This document shows, piece by piece, positions 11,920 to 24,419 of a stretch of 64,000 nucleotides of DNA; within the stretch, counting starts at the first letter, position 1, and each line of letters starts with the position of its first letter. The stretch spans positions 1,137,501 to 1,201,500 of the forward strand of contig NC_089438.1 of NCBI RefSeq assembly GCF_026210795.1, in the 5' to 3' direction. The notes beneath the pieces were generated by a model that worked only from the letters and a program-made list of their open reading frames with translations, ran no database searches and was not told the origin of the DNA. The translations under genes and the position numbers were made by a program. Origin of the DNA: Rhizophagus irregularis. Taxonomy: Eukaryota; Glomeromycota; Glomeromycetes; Glomerales; Glomeraceae.

Positions 11920-14900
11920 ATGAATTCTATTATTAAGGGTTTTAAGATGCTAATAACTGAGTCGTCATATATTAATGAGATATGTGAAGAATGTGATTAT
12001 ACATGTAACACAATACATTTTAAACGAAATTTTAAAAATTGGACTAGTGGTAACGACAATATTGATAAACTTATTCAGGATACTCAGTTATCAGCTCATG
12101 ATAATTACGATTTACTAAATGTATTAGAATGGATACCTAGTGATAGATTGTATAATATCAAATATGTTGCAGGAAAGAAAATGTATAGAGCAAATTGGGT
12201 TGATGGATGTATGGATAAATGGGATAATGAAAATGAAAATTGGAAGAGAGTAAATCAACATATGACTGTGGATCTAAAAAGTTTAAATAATTCAAACAAT
12301 ATCTCATTAGAATTTATGAATGAGGTATAATTAATTATATATTTAATAAATTTTAATATTAATTTTACTAATTTATTATATTCTCTTTTTTAGATTAGAA
12401 TAGATTATGAATTTTACGGAATAACTCAGGATTCTAAAACAAAAGCTTTCATGATGGTTTTAAATACTAAATGTAGAAAATGTGAATGTATATGTAATAT
12501 AATACATTTACAACGAAATTTTGTAAACTGGACTAGTGGTAATGATGATATTGATAAATTTATTCAATTTACTCAGCTGTCAGCTCATAAAAATACACAC
12601 AATGTATTAGAATGGATACCTTTTGATAAATTTTATGGTATTAAATATATTAAAAAAATGGAAGTATATAGAGCAAATTGGATCAATGGATATATTGATG
12701 AATGGAATAATATAAATCAAAATTGGAGAAGAGTAAATCAAAATATGATTGTGATTCTGAAAAATTTTAATAATTTAGAAAATATCACATTAGAATTTAT
12801 GAATAAGGTATAATTATTTTTATTTAATAAATTTTGATATTAATTTTCACTAATTTTATTGTATTTTTAGGTTAAAATGAATTATAAATTTTATGGAATT
12901 ACCCAAAATCCAGAAACAAAGAATTATAAAATAGTTTATAATTGTAAAAAATGTAAGCATGTATGTAATGCAGTGTATTTTCAGCAAAATTTTATAAATT
13001 GGACTAGTGGCAATGATGTTATTGATAAATTTATTCAGTATACTCAGTTATTAACTCATAATGATATAAAAGAAGCATTAGAATGGATACCTTATGATAA
13101 ATTTTATGATATTAAATATATTGAAGAAATGGAAGTATATAGAGCAAATTGGATCAATGGATGTATTGATAAATGGAGTGATAAAAGTCAAAGTTGGAAT
13201 AGATTAAATCAAAATATGACTGTGATTCTGAAAAATTTAAATAATCCGGAAAATACCACATTAGAATTTATGAATGAGGTATAATTATTTTTATTTAAAT
13301 AAATTTTGATATTAATTTTCACTAATTTATTGTATTTATAGGTTAAAATAAATTATAAATTTTATGGAATTACCCAAAATCCAGAAACAAAGAATTATAA
13401 AATAGTTTATAATTGTAAAAAATGTAAGCATGTATGTAATGCAGTATATTTTCAGCAAAATTTTATAAATTGGACTAGTGGCAATGATGTTATTGATAAA
13501 TTTATTCAGTATACTCAGTTATTAACTCATAATGATATAAGAGAAGCATTAGAATGGATACCTTATGATAAATTTTATGATATTAAATATATTGAAGAAA
13601 TAGAAGTATATAAAGCAAATTGGATCAATGGATGTATTGATAAATGGAGTGATAAAAGTCAAAGTTGGAATAGATTAAATCAAAATATGACTGTGATTCT
13701 GAAAAATTTAAATAATCCGGAAAATACCACATTAGAATTCATGAATGAGGTATAATTATTTTTATTTAAATAAATTTTGATATTAATTTCCACTAATTTT
13801 ATTGTATTTATAGGTTAAAATAAATTATAAATTTTATGGAATTACCCAAAATCCAGAAACAAAGAATTATAAAATAGTTTATAATTGTAAAAAATGTAAG
13901 CATGTATGTAATGCAGTATATTTTCAACAAAATTTTGTAAATTGGACTAGCGGCAGTAACATTATTGATGGATTTATTCAAAAAACTCAGCTATCTGCTT
14001 GTACCCATTATGATTTAATATACGCATTAGAATGGATACCTTTTGATAGATTTTATAATGTAAAATATATTGCAAAAGGTGGATTTGGCAAAGTATATAG
14101 GGCAAATTGGATTGATGGATATATTAATGAATGGAATAATGAAACTCAAAATTGGAAAAGAAATAATAAAAATATGTGTGTAGCTCTAAAAAGTTTAAAT
14201 AATTCAAAAAATATTACATTTGAATTTATAAATGAGGTAAATTTAATTATAATAAAATACTGGAATTGTGTAATTTTTATCTATAAAAAAAATTCTGGAA
14301 AAAACTTCAATAAATTGATCATTTTTCTAGTTTTTAACTCAGACGTGATCATTTTTCTGAAAAATTTTCCATAGGGTTATTAATATATTGTTTCTTTATT
14401 TTTTGTACAGATTACATTACATAAAAAAGGAAAACAACACAATGCTTTTATTATTGGGTTTTATGGAATAACTCAAGATCCAGAAACAAAAAATTATGTG
14501 ATGGTTTTAGAATATGCAAAAGATGGAAGTTTACGAAATTATTTAGATAAAAGATATCATGAATTAAATTGGGAAAATAAAATTAGTTATTTACAAGATA
14601 TTATACTTGGACTTAAAGGTATTCATGAAAAGGAACTTATTCATCGAGATTTACATATTGGCAATGTATTAAAGTTAAAATATAATACTGCTATAGCAGA
14701 TATGGGATTATGTAAACCTGCAGATTATAAGGCATCAGAAAATGCAAAAAATAATATTTATGGTATTTTATCTTATATAGCTCCTGAAATTTTAAGAGGA
14801 CAAAATTATACCCAGGCAGCCGATATTTATAGTTTTGGTATAATTATGTATGAAGTAATTGCTGGATTACCTCCATATTATGATTTAAGCCACGATAAAA

Positions 14901-15378
14901 ATTTAGCAATAAAAATTTGTATGGGACTTAGACCTAGGTTTAATATCAAAGTACCCCAATTAATTGTATCTTTAATTAAAAGTTGCCTAGATGCAAATCC
15001 GTCAAATCGACCAGAAGTAGATGACATTTATGAAATGCTAAAATATGGTCAATATGGCCGAACAGAATTACAAGAGCAAATTAAAGAAATAGAGGAAACA
15101 AATAAAATTTTACCAACTAGTTGTATATCTTTAAATTTAGGATTATCATATAAAACACACTCGGAAGCTATTTATACAAGTAGATTACTTAATTTTAGTG
15201 ATCTTCCTAAACCAAAAAATTCTGATGATTATTACGAACAAAATGATAATATAATAAGCAAGGAATTTTCAGGTATTACTTTAAAACTTGATTTGCATTT
15301 TAAAATAATAATATTATTATGTTACTAATAAAATTTTAAATTTATTAAATAGAATCTTTACAGATCGATATTTCTTAA
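11920..15378 (+). CDS. TKL-type kinase G2 with five tandem N-lobe exons
   Basis: Predicted kinase of about 981 aa. Exons: 11920-12324, 12394-12807, 12871-13278, 13342-13749, 13814-14236, 14411-15272, 15353-15378; total length divisible by three. Each of exons 1-5 carries the WTSGN linker, E-W-I-P-x-D, beta-1 to beta-3 and a helix C end (LEFMNE). Exons 2-5 begin with the beta-4/beta-5 text Y-K-F-Y-G-I-T-Q. Exons 1-4 have lost the glycine loop (IEEMEVY, AGKKMY), but exon 5 has AKGGFGKVY. Lys of the VxLK motif is kept in all five. Exon 6 supplies the C-lobe: HRD 764-766, DMG 783-785, APE. The final 26-nt exon is joined in phase 1 and ends ESLQIDIS. All module junctions are phase 0. Skipping whole exons would keep the frame, so isoforms are possible. 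ATG 11920 is the best visible start; an upstream exon cannot be excluded. Confidence 0.78.
12325..14236 (+). repeat. Tandem array of intron-exon units, about 470 bp each
   Basis: Exon starts at 12394, 12871, 13342 and 13814 are 477, 471 and 472 bp apart. Units 3 and 4 differ at only about half a dozen positions over 408 exon bases, and their introns are nearly identical. Unit 5 is almost identical to unit 4 up to the WTSG codons and then diverges sharply, which marks an unequal crossover or gene-conversion boundary inside the exon. Confidence 0.85.
14270..14376. mobile_element. Possible mini-transposon inside intron 5 of G2
   Basis: The G2 intron 14237-14410 is 174 nt while its siblings are 63-69 nt. 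The extra part starts with CTATAAAAAAAATTCTGG and ends with TTTTCCATAGGG, with TTAT on both sides. These ends resemble the CCCTATGAAAAAA ends of the element at 21,009-22,431. This is a short and imperfect match, so the call is tentative. Confidence 0.4.
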
Positions 15379-15535
15379 TTAAGATGATGGTATTTTATTT
15401 ATATGAGAATAAAAATTATGGCATAAAAGTAGTTGACAAATTTTGATGTTTCAAACGTTATGTACCTTTTATTTTCAAGAAAAATTTTTGTTTAATGTTA
15501 GGTTTATTAGCCACAGTGTGCTTCAAAATAGAGCA

Positions 15536-16205
15536 TTTTATTTATTTACATCTTCCCCAGCGTAATCAACAAAAAAATGCTCGGGCACGTGATCCGGGAT
15601 GTGGCTGTGTTTGATGCGATATAAATAAATATTTTTTTTCTCGCGTCAAATATTAACTTGCCCGTTCACTTATTTCTTTATACATTTTATTAGGAAACCT
15701 TGGAAATCTATATTATATAAATACTGTCTTTTCTTTTTATTTATTTCTTTTTATTATTTTTATCACATATTATAAACAATAAATATTAATATTTTATGTT
15801 TCTTTGAAATTTTTAAAGATTGTTTTAGCAAGTATTAAAGTATTAATATACATAATTTTATATATTTTGACGTTTTTTGTATAAATAGCACAAACTTGTA
15901 TATTTTAGTTAGGTAGCTGCTACTTTACTTTATCAGTTATACAGAGAATTTTAAAAACAGAGGAAAAAAAAAATTTTTTATTTCATTAATATATCAAGAG
16001 TATTATTCAATAAAAATATAATAAAACTATTTAAAACTTAAAAAAATTTATTTTATTTTTATAAAGTCTGAAAAAAATAAAACATTCGCGAAAAAAAAAA
16101 TTAAAAGTTAAATGTTACACAAGATCAACCAATCAAAATTTAGGCGCCACACTTTATATCACGTGTCCGAGCTTTTTTTGTTGGGAGTTATTTATTTACT
16201 ATATT
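15536..16205. mobile_element. MITE-like element downstream of G2
   Basis: The left arm contains ACAAAAAAATGCTCGGGCAC followed by GTGATCC...TGTGGC. The right arm, read on the other strand, contains ACAAAAAAAGCTCGGACAC followed by GTGATAT...TGTGGC. Both start near an AAATAAATA stretch. The interior is AT-rich and non-coding. Target-site duplications were not resolved. Confidence 0.5.
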
Positions 16206-16740
16206 ATTTATTAATTAATTAATTCTTTTATTTTACTAAATCAATAGAATATCAAATTTTTTTAACTAATAGGTGAGAGTTACGTTTAAATTTTAATGGT
16301 CATATGTTTACAGTAAATTAATACTGTTTTTATATTGAGGTGATTAAAAATTTAAAAAATTTAAATTAAAAATGTTAGTAGGGTTTACTGGTTTACATAC
16401 TACATACACCACAAAATATCATATGATTGTGATTTTTTTTGATGGGTTAGTTGATGAAATGGTTACATGCTTTCTTTTATAGCAGTTTTTCATTTAAAAA
16501 GTTTAGCCAATAAATATTATTTTTACTAATAATATTTTTTTAAAATTAAAGCATGATGAAAATTTTGTGAAAAAATATCAAAAAAATTCTTTATTATTTA
16601 GTATATTTTTATTTTCAGTGCATTTAGAATTAAATTATATTAATAGAAAAATGAAATGGGATAAGGAATTTTCCATCCCATTAATATGGGTAACATGTAT
16701 ATATGTACAAGCCTCAGTATACCAAGAGATATTGACTAAC

Positions 16741-16845
16741 CCTATAAAAAAAATGTGTCCGGAAGATGTCTGGAAAAAATTGCACAAATTCTGGACATTT
16801 TCATTTTCCAGAAAATGTCCAGGACATGTTCCAAATCTTGGCATA
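16741..16845. mobile_element. Fragment of a CCCTATAAAAAA-ended element
   Basis: Begins CCCTATAAAAAAAATGTGTC and contains a perfect 12-bp hairpin (CTGGACATTTTC ... GAAAATGTCCAG, about 16,792-16,823). The end and the GTCC/GGAC words match the fragment at 31,275-31,456. The second terminus was not found. An open frame across it is not a gene. Confidence 0.45.
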
Positions 16846-17447
16846 AATTTTCAATTGAATGAAACCAAATAAAAATAATTTCAGCCAATATTAGCTAATA
16901 ATTTTTTTTATTAACTGGATTCGATTTTTGGTACCATTCCTTTTTAGACTACTAATAAAAGTGTTAATTTATTCTTTTTTTTTTTTTACCTTTTTTTAGG
17001 ATCAACTCTTACTTGAATGAAATTGATTGTATGGATTTTATTGACAATTTTTTTGATTACCAATTTGAGAAATTAATTTAGTGAATTTTATGGCAAATGT
17101 AATTCAATGTTAGGTTTACTTAGCGAATAATTTCCTTTTAGTGACACTTAATTTGTTCTAGAATTAAAATGATATTTTTAATAAATAAATTTTTAATAAA
17201 TTAAAAAATTTTAGAATTAAATTTTTATAATAAATATCATAATTATAATTAAATAAAATTAAAATTTTAATCGATCTGGCGATGATTTAACAAAAAAAAA
17301 AAATGTAAATATTATTAATATTAGATTAAAATAATATTTTACAATTACCTGTTAAAATGGTTGGATCAAAATGCAATACTTATGTCATGAAAGATAGGAC
17401 GACTTACTGTATATACTGTATTTAAACTACTCAAATAACTAATTAAA
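16846..17447 (+). repeat. Dispersed repeat, copy 1
   Basis: This stretch is the reverse complement of 46,985-47,687. Shared landmarks in order are ATGAAACCAAATAAAAATAA, a TTTTTGGTACCATTC word, a GGATCAACTCTT-like word, AACCTAACATT read inverted, AAAATTTAATCGATCTG and ATACTGTATTTAAACTA. It has no coding frame and is probably an old non-autonomous transposon. Confidence 0.65.
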
Positions 17448-19117
17448 AAATCCCGAAAATAATTGTGTAAGTTAAATAGGTCAGCTGATATTCGTAAGGA
17501 AAGTTAATTAATCAAGAATTATAAAAATTACGATGACGTCAACCTTACTTATGTAAGGGAGCATTTTGATTATTTATTCGTTAACATGTTGTTTATGGTT
17601 ATTACAGCTCTGGGAAATTATTTATCTATATAATTAAAAAGTTTGATTATTCTGTATAAATTAATTTGACGCAATTGTCTTGACTATATGACTATATCGC
17701 GAATTTTTGCAGATTTGATCATTTTTATTGACGAGATTAATAACTTTATCATAAAGATAAAATTATATATATAGTTCGTATGTAATTAATTTATTTCCCA
17801 ATTTTTTTTCAACTACCATTGATATTCACTTTAAAATTCTTAATTATAGACCTATTGTTTTAAAATATTATTTATTTCCTTCATTTTAGTATCCGTCTTG
17901 GATCCGTAAAATAAGATTTTACCTTAATAAATTATATGTTTATGGAAAATATTTCGAGTTGAAAGGTAAGTAATAATATGTAAATTTTTAAGAGAGGTAT
18001 GATTTAATGTATTTTTAATATTTTTCGTAATCTAACCCACGATTGGACCTTGGTGAAAGTCATTTAAACTCGTAGAATATGTATCATTAAATTGTTTGAA
18101 TTATAACGAGAAAAATTTTATTTTCTTTTTTTTAAGTGATGGCGATACAGTAAAAGATTGCTGATTGATATATTTTCATATATTTGGGATTGTATTTAAA
18201 AAAAATTTTAAGAAATACATACTCGTCTATAAGAGAAAGGTAGGTTCCAGGAATTGAGTTTTGAAAAAACTATAGTATATACTATAATAAAATCCCGCCC
18301 TAGTTTATAATAGTCAGTCTGGTTAATATATTAACCATGTGTTAAATTTCCAAACTATGCAAATTTATAAGAATAGTGACCTATAAAATAATTTCATAGA
18401 GTATGTCTGTCATTCGCGATTGCCAAGTACCTTTAGCACTTTCTTTATGAACTCAACCTCTAATAGAAAAGCCAATTTCTCTTAGATTTAAACGTTTGGA
18501 TAATAAATAATGTATGTGAATGAAATAAACTATCATCATTATTATTATTTAAATTATGTAAATAAATTTTCATAAATTATAATTATTAGGAAGTTTAGAA
18601 AATTTAATTGAAAATAGATCTTCCCATAATAATGAAATTGCTAAGTGTCACCATAATCTATTTACGAATATAATGGTTTATAATCATGATGAAAATTTAT
18701 AAAATTTATTTAATATTCGGGAAAATCTCCCGAAAATATCCCATACGTTAGGCGAAAAGAGAGAAGGAGATTTTCCGAAATTCTTCAAAATATGGCAAAT
18801 TTATTTTGGACCGGTAACTCTGTTTTCTACACAAACGTTATACAACGGTTTCAAAGTTCTGATTGGTTCTTATTATTTCCTATTTGCACAGCACAGTGAT
18901 TGATCACTTTTTCTCGTTCCTCTTACAAGAATCTAAGTTTTCCACTTTTTACATTAATAAACAAATACAAAAGATATTTATAATAATCATACGTTAGATA
19001 CAAAGTAACATTGAGAAAACTGATAATACTAAAAAATAACGAAAAAAAGATGTAGACAATAGTTAGACTAACAAGTTTACGAAAAGATTACAGAAACTCC
19101 TTTACAAATACAAAAAT
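17448..19117. other. AT-rich intergenic DNA
   Basis: No gene, RNA or clear repeat was seen, apart from GGGAAAATCTCCC-type inverted words near 18,718. Confidence 0.4.
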
Positions 19118-19622
19118 CAAAATATATCTTATATAGCTCTAGAAGTTTTGAGAGGACAAAATTATACTAAAGCTTCTGATAATTATAGTTTTGGTATAAT
19201 TATATATCTGGATTACCTCCATATCATGATTTAAGCCATGATAAAAATTTAGCAATAAAAATTTGTCAACAAGATTTAAAATACCAACTAATTTTAAACT
19301 TAATTATAAGATGTTTAGATGTAAATCCATTAAATCGACCAACATCAGACGAAATAAGCAAAATTTTAGAAGTTAATTTGCTTGAATCACGTAAATCACG
19401 TAAATCACATAAATTGTTATCAAACAGAATTACTAAAACAAATTAATGAATCAGATGAAATCAATAATAAATCATCAACTAGTAACATGTTTCAACTAGT
19501 TTGTTATTATTTATACAAGCAGATTACTCGATTTTAATAATCTTCCTGAACCAAAAAAATTCTGATAATTACTATGAACAATATGATAATATAACATTTA
19601 TGAAATATTCAGGTATTATTTA
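19118..19622 (+). pseudogene. Kinase C-lobe fossil related to G2
   Basis: Decayed copy of the C-terminal part of a TKL kinase exon like exon 6 of G2. It starts at the activation-segment text (SYIALEVLRGQNYTKASD), where APE has become ALE, and runs to the tail text around the LPEP motif. A 10-bp deletion lies at the IIMY...GLPPY position and a further deletion follows KICxG, so the frame is broken several times. The triplicated AATCACGTA word near 19,384 is local. There is no N-lobe, HRD or DFG region, so it is a truncated, non-functional copy. Confidence 0.8.
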
Positions 19623-20071
19623 ACAGTCCAATTACCTCAAGAAAATTTAATAGTACTAATGATTTTATTTTATCAAACAAATTTATATTTTTAAATTGAA
19701 AATAAACGAATAACGTGACGCGTCCTTTTAACTTTTACATGTTATTTAGAATATGAAAGAAATATCAATAATAATAATGCAATTGTAGTTTATTTATAGC
19801 TTTAATAAAAAAATATCAACACGATGAAAAAAGTATGATCCTACTTGGCTGTAGGATAGCGAATATTTTAGTAGTGTTAATTCCTATTGGTCACAGCAGC
19901 ATTCTTAATGACTGTCAGTTATTGGATGGGTCTTCGACCGATATCTCGCTATTTATTATTAGTCCAAATGTTTTAGTAATATTTACTTTGATTTGTTAAT
20001 TACATTATAATAAATTTAATAATATTACATATAAAATTCCTAATATTAAAAAATTTAAGCTATAATCATCT
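19623..20071. other. Intergenic DNA downstream of the alpha-kinase gene
   Basis: AT-rich, no feature recognised. Confidence 0.4.
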
Positions 20072-23000
20072 CTAGTTATTAATATGACTCAATTTTAACT
20101 CTTTACAAACATTATTACATCTATGATTTCCCAAGAATAACTGTTTGATTCCATTTTTACCAAAATTTGTTCTTCCAAATCTTAAAGGATCAATACAATG
20201 TATTGCTGGATCAGTCAATAAGAATTCATTATTAAGTTCAATTCCTTGAAGATCACAAACCACTAAATATCCTTTTGTGTATTCATATGTGAAGTGAACA
20301 AATGCTTCAAGGGTAGGTCGAAGTTCTGTAATTACACCGGTATTTGCATTGAATCGTTTATACTCTGTATCTTTAAGTCTTGGTTCAATAGTATAATATC
20401 GAGTACAAAGGTCAATAGTTCCACAACGTAAAAGTTTTGTATAAAGAAAATTTACTTTAGGAATACTTTTTCGTTCTGAAATCAAATTAAATTTTGTGGC
20501 GAGAAAATGTGCGACTGTAGAGACTTCTACCGCCTCAAGATATTTTTCAAAAGGATCATTTCGACCAACATAAAGGTATTCTTTCATCACCATGTTTTTT
20601 GCTGGATTACTTTTAATACTTTTAATATCGAAAGCAAAATATGCATATTTTTCAACACCCGCAGAAAATGGTTGTGAGGCAATTTTGAAGGAGAAACTTT
20701 CAGAAAAGAGATTCGATTTGTCGAAATAGTTGGAGTCTTTAAGTTCATTCAAGGTATCGGGAATATGATACCACATAACTACCCCTTCTTGCAATGGAAG
20801 AATATTCCAATCAGGCTCATTTAAATTCATATCAAGTTTTTTTTGTTGCAAAGAATATATATCCTTGGTTTTGCTTCCAATAGTACTAGTTAGTGAAACG
20901 GCACAAGTGATAGATGATGAGGTGGCCTTAACAAATTTGTCTAGTAATTTAATAGGATCCCCTCCTACAAGATCAAATACCGGAAATTCACCAATTATAC
21001 TACGGAATCCCTATGAAAAAAGTCTGTGTGATTTTTGTTGAAAAATCATTCAATTAAATTCACTACGATTTCTGTATATTTGACCATACAATAATTGTGC
21101 TAAAAATTGCAATAAATCACACAATTATTGCATGGTAATTCATTCAATAATTATCCTATTTTTGACCTGAATTTATACAATTATTGTGTGATTTTTGAGC
21201 CAAATTTTTTTAGGCCATATTTTAGGAATTATAGGTTAAATTTTACAGTAATAACAGGCAATTTATAAAGTGAAATTATGAATTTTTTTTATTGACTTAA
21301 AATATAAAAAATATACACAATATTTCATAAATAAAATACTAAATTTGATATAATCATAAATATAAAAATTTGTAAGAAAATAAAATAAATAAAGTATGTT
21401 AGTAACATGAAAGTAAATTAGTATTATCAAAGAAGAAAGTAAATTATTAGTGTAAGTAAATTATTAGTATTAAATAAAAAAGTATGAAGTTAGTGAAGAA
21501 AGCAAATTAGTAGTGTTAAAAAGTACTAAATTATTAGTGTTAGTAATAAAAAAGTATGAAGTTAGTGAAGAAAGCAAATTAGTAGTGTTAAAAAGTAAAT
21601 TATTAGTATTAGTAATAAAAAAAAGTATGAAGTTAGTGAAGAAAGCAAGTTAGTAACATTAAAATGTAAAAAGTTAGGAAAATAAAAAGATAAAGAACAC
21701 AAGTTTTTCTTACCTGATATTTTAAAAGAAAGTTGAAGAAAAGTTAAAAGGTTAAAAAAACATAAACAAAAACATTTCGCGTCGTCATATTTATTTTGAC
21801 GATCAGATCACGTGATCAACATATATAATTTTAAGAGTTGATTTTTACCGCATAATTCTGGCCAAATTATAATTCCGGTCAGAACTAATTGTGTAACCTA
21901 ATAAAAAAGTTTTTGACTTTTTTTTAGTTACAAGATGATACAAAAATTTCACCAATGGGTCCAGAAAATGCCCATTTATAAGCAAATATGCAGTTGAATT
22001 TTATGTAACCTTACTGCATAAATCACTTTACTTAGGAAAATCTATTTGTAATGGTTAAAAGTGGTCTATTCGACCCTAAAAGTGGTCAAATGTAACCATA
22101 CAGGTAAGATGGAAAGTAGTATAGTAGGATTACCCAAAAATTGCTTTTTGTATCCTAAATTTAAGTCTATTTTCAAGTTGTACAATAATCACAATTTTTA
22201 TTGTACAAAAATTGAATGTTTTCTGTATCCTAAATTTAAGTTGTATAAAAATCACACAAAAATTGGACATTTTCTATATCTTAAATTTAAGTTGTACAAA
22301 AATTGCATACTTTTAATATGCTTTGAAAAACTTCATAGCTATTTTTATCCAAAAATCTGCAATAATTGTACAATTTCCACACGGACTTGAACAAATATTG
22401 TACAAAAATTGGATGATTTTTTTTCATAGGGAATATTTCAAGCATTTTGTCGGTGTAATTTGCAATTTTACCAAAAAAGTAAAGGATATTTTTTGATTGC
22501 ATCTTTTCTAGTACATTTTCTGCGGTTAAGCCATTTGGATCGCCATCTGGATAGTTATCTTTTAAGTTTGTGAAACGACGACCATGTGGTGGAAAATCAC
22601 CAATATGAAGGAGAATTCGAGTACTACTTTGCCAATTCATTTGAGTTATTGCTGCATTAAGACCTCCAAGAACGTCCTCTGGTTCATCACTATATTGTGA
22701 ATATACACCAGGTGATACTTCATGCATATATTTTGTAAATTTAATATATTTGTCGGTAAAATTAAAAACTTGTAATTGATCATGAGGTTTATTATTGTGG
22801 TCTCGATAGCCACAAAAACCAATTCGAAGTTTAATGCTTGGATTTGTACATTTAATGTAGTTTGAAACATGTGAGATACAATCTTTTGCAGCAGCAATAT
22901 GAGGTTTCATAGAACCAGTGCAGTCTAAAACAAAACAAAGATCGACTTTCATTGAACGTTTGATGTTGTTAAGCGTTTTAGAAATAGCCTTTTCTCGTAA

Positions 23001-23216
23001 AATTTTCGCTTTATTCTTTAATTCTTTTTCCGTATTACTAATCAATGTTGTATCGGAAGATAGAGTATTTGCCTCATCTACATAGCGTTTTAAACGTTCT
23101 TCAGTGAGGTTTAATTTGTCTAAATCAGATACAAGCGAGGAAGGGATAGTGGAGGTGGATGACGTACTAGTGCTTGCATTATTTGAATTTCTTTTTAAAC
23201 AGAAAAACTTAGACAT
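20072..23216 (-). pseudogene. vWA domain plus alpha-kinase gene split by a transposon
   Basis: Two halves of one gene. The first, 22,435-23,216, starts at ATG 23,216 and encodes a Ser/Thr-rich head and a von Willebrand A domain (about residues 90-260) with a metal-site motif DCTGSM at 98-103. The second, 20,072-21,008, encodes an atypical alpha-kinase (MHCK/eEF2K class): KEY lysine in NMVMKEY, VCDLQGI, LTDP, the FGRTNFGKNGI loop and the zinc-site pattern HRCNNVCKEL. The layout matches the vWA-alpha-kinase type known from Dictyostelium VwkA. Removing 21,009-22,434 (element plus one target copy) gives 1,719 bases, a perfect 572-codon frame reading EIFRSIIGEF across the junction. No other lesion was seen, so the insertion is recent. 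As it stands the gene would yield a vWA protein ending in transposon-coded residues. The lower segment has no ATG near its start. Confidence 0.85.
21009..22431. mobile_element. 1,423-bp terminal-inverted-repeat transposon
   Basis: Perfect 13-bp terminal repeats CCCTATGAAAAAA / TTTTTTCATAGGG flanked by the 3-bp duplication AAT (21,006-21,008 and 22,432-22,434). Sub-terminal zones carry many TTGTACAAAAATTG and ACAATTATTGTGTGA words in both orientations. A roughly 70-bp tandem repeat (AAAGTATGAAGTTAGTGAAG ...) fills 21,440-21,670. No transposase frame is visible, so it is non-autonomous. A 109-aa open frame at 22,061 is low complexity. Confidence 0.85.
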
Positions 23217-24419
23217 TTTTTAATATTTAAAAATTATTTGAAGAGAGAAAAAAAAAATTTAAGTAATGATGACTTCAATAACGTTTGATAAACGGCGCTT
23301 TTCCGTATTAACCAAATAAAGATTTACAAAGATTAAATGATGTTACTAAATTAATAAATATAAAGATTAATATTTGAAAGAAATTTCAAATTATTAATGA
23401 TTTTTATCTTGAAAATGAAAACTTCGTATTAAAATAGAATGTTAATAGTTTAAAAAATAAAATTTAAATGAAAATAATGTTACGAAAGGAATATTCTTTT
23501 TATTTTCGTCTTAAAATATTAAAAATAAGCAAGTGAAAAATTTCTTTTTCAAGAAAAAAAACAAAAAGAAATTTTTAATAACAATGATATTTGACTTTGA
23601 ATGAATTTCCAAATTAATAGCAAATGATTTTCCCAAATTAGTACAAACAATAACGATAAAGATCAACATGAACACGTAATCTCAAAATTTTGATTGAAAT
23701 TTGCTTTCTTTATCATGGTATGATGTTGAGGGTACAAAAAAATTTTTTTTGTTTATAAATAACTCGGTAAGGTTTGTTCTATAATTAGAAAACTAGACAT
23801 TAATAATCATATCACCTCCAAAATATATCACCTTTCGTATACAATGATGGGCAATCAGACGTATCGTGATAAGGCGATTCGTCAAAAGAGCAACAGCCCA
23901 GAACAGATGTGCAGGTACCTAACAAGCTACTGAGTGAATATTAATCTATCACAATGATCGAGAACGAATCTTTGAATTTTTTGACTCAGGAGTAACCATT
24001 TGTAAATTGTATCTAAATAGTGATCACATGATTATCACATATCACATGATTGTGATTTCGGATAAACGGTTACGTACTACATAAATTAAACTTCCCCTTC
24101 CAATCAAGGTTCCGCATAAATCTGGTCCAACAGGGATCTAAACTATGAATATGTCCTTATTTCAAAAAGTCAAGGAAATGGTAATTTATTCTCCATGTAG
24201 TGAAACTTCCACTTTTTTTGTCGGTTTAAAAGAATCTTTATGATATGGATATGTTAACAGATCGTGTTTCGTCTCTGTAATGCGTTAAAATGTAACGAAA
24301 AAGTAATTGCGACATGAACACGGAGTTATATATTTTTAGCAGCTGAAGAATCAATTCAATATCCATTCTATAGTCCAAACAATGGTAAATAGTAAATAAA
24401 TATCTTATGCATTTTAATT
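23217..24419. other. Upstream region of the vWA gene and intergenic DNA
   Basis: No gene recognised. A TCACATGATTATCACATATC-type repeat of the ATCACATGAT word occurs near 24,020. Confidence 0.4.

Noticed and set aside
16567-16872. 101-codon open frame with a Cys and Trp content
   Set aside because: Overlaps the hairpin-bearing transposon fragment and is open on both strands because of the palindrome.
20842-20851. Separate start for the alpha-kinase half at 20,851
   Set aside because: The codon is TTG; the upstream frame continues without a stop to the transposon edge, so this is the inside of one gene.
22061-22390. 109-codon open frame
   Set aside because: Lies inside the transposon and only mirrors its repeated TTGTACAAAAATTG words; no transposase features.
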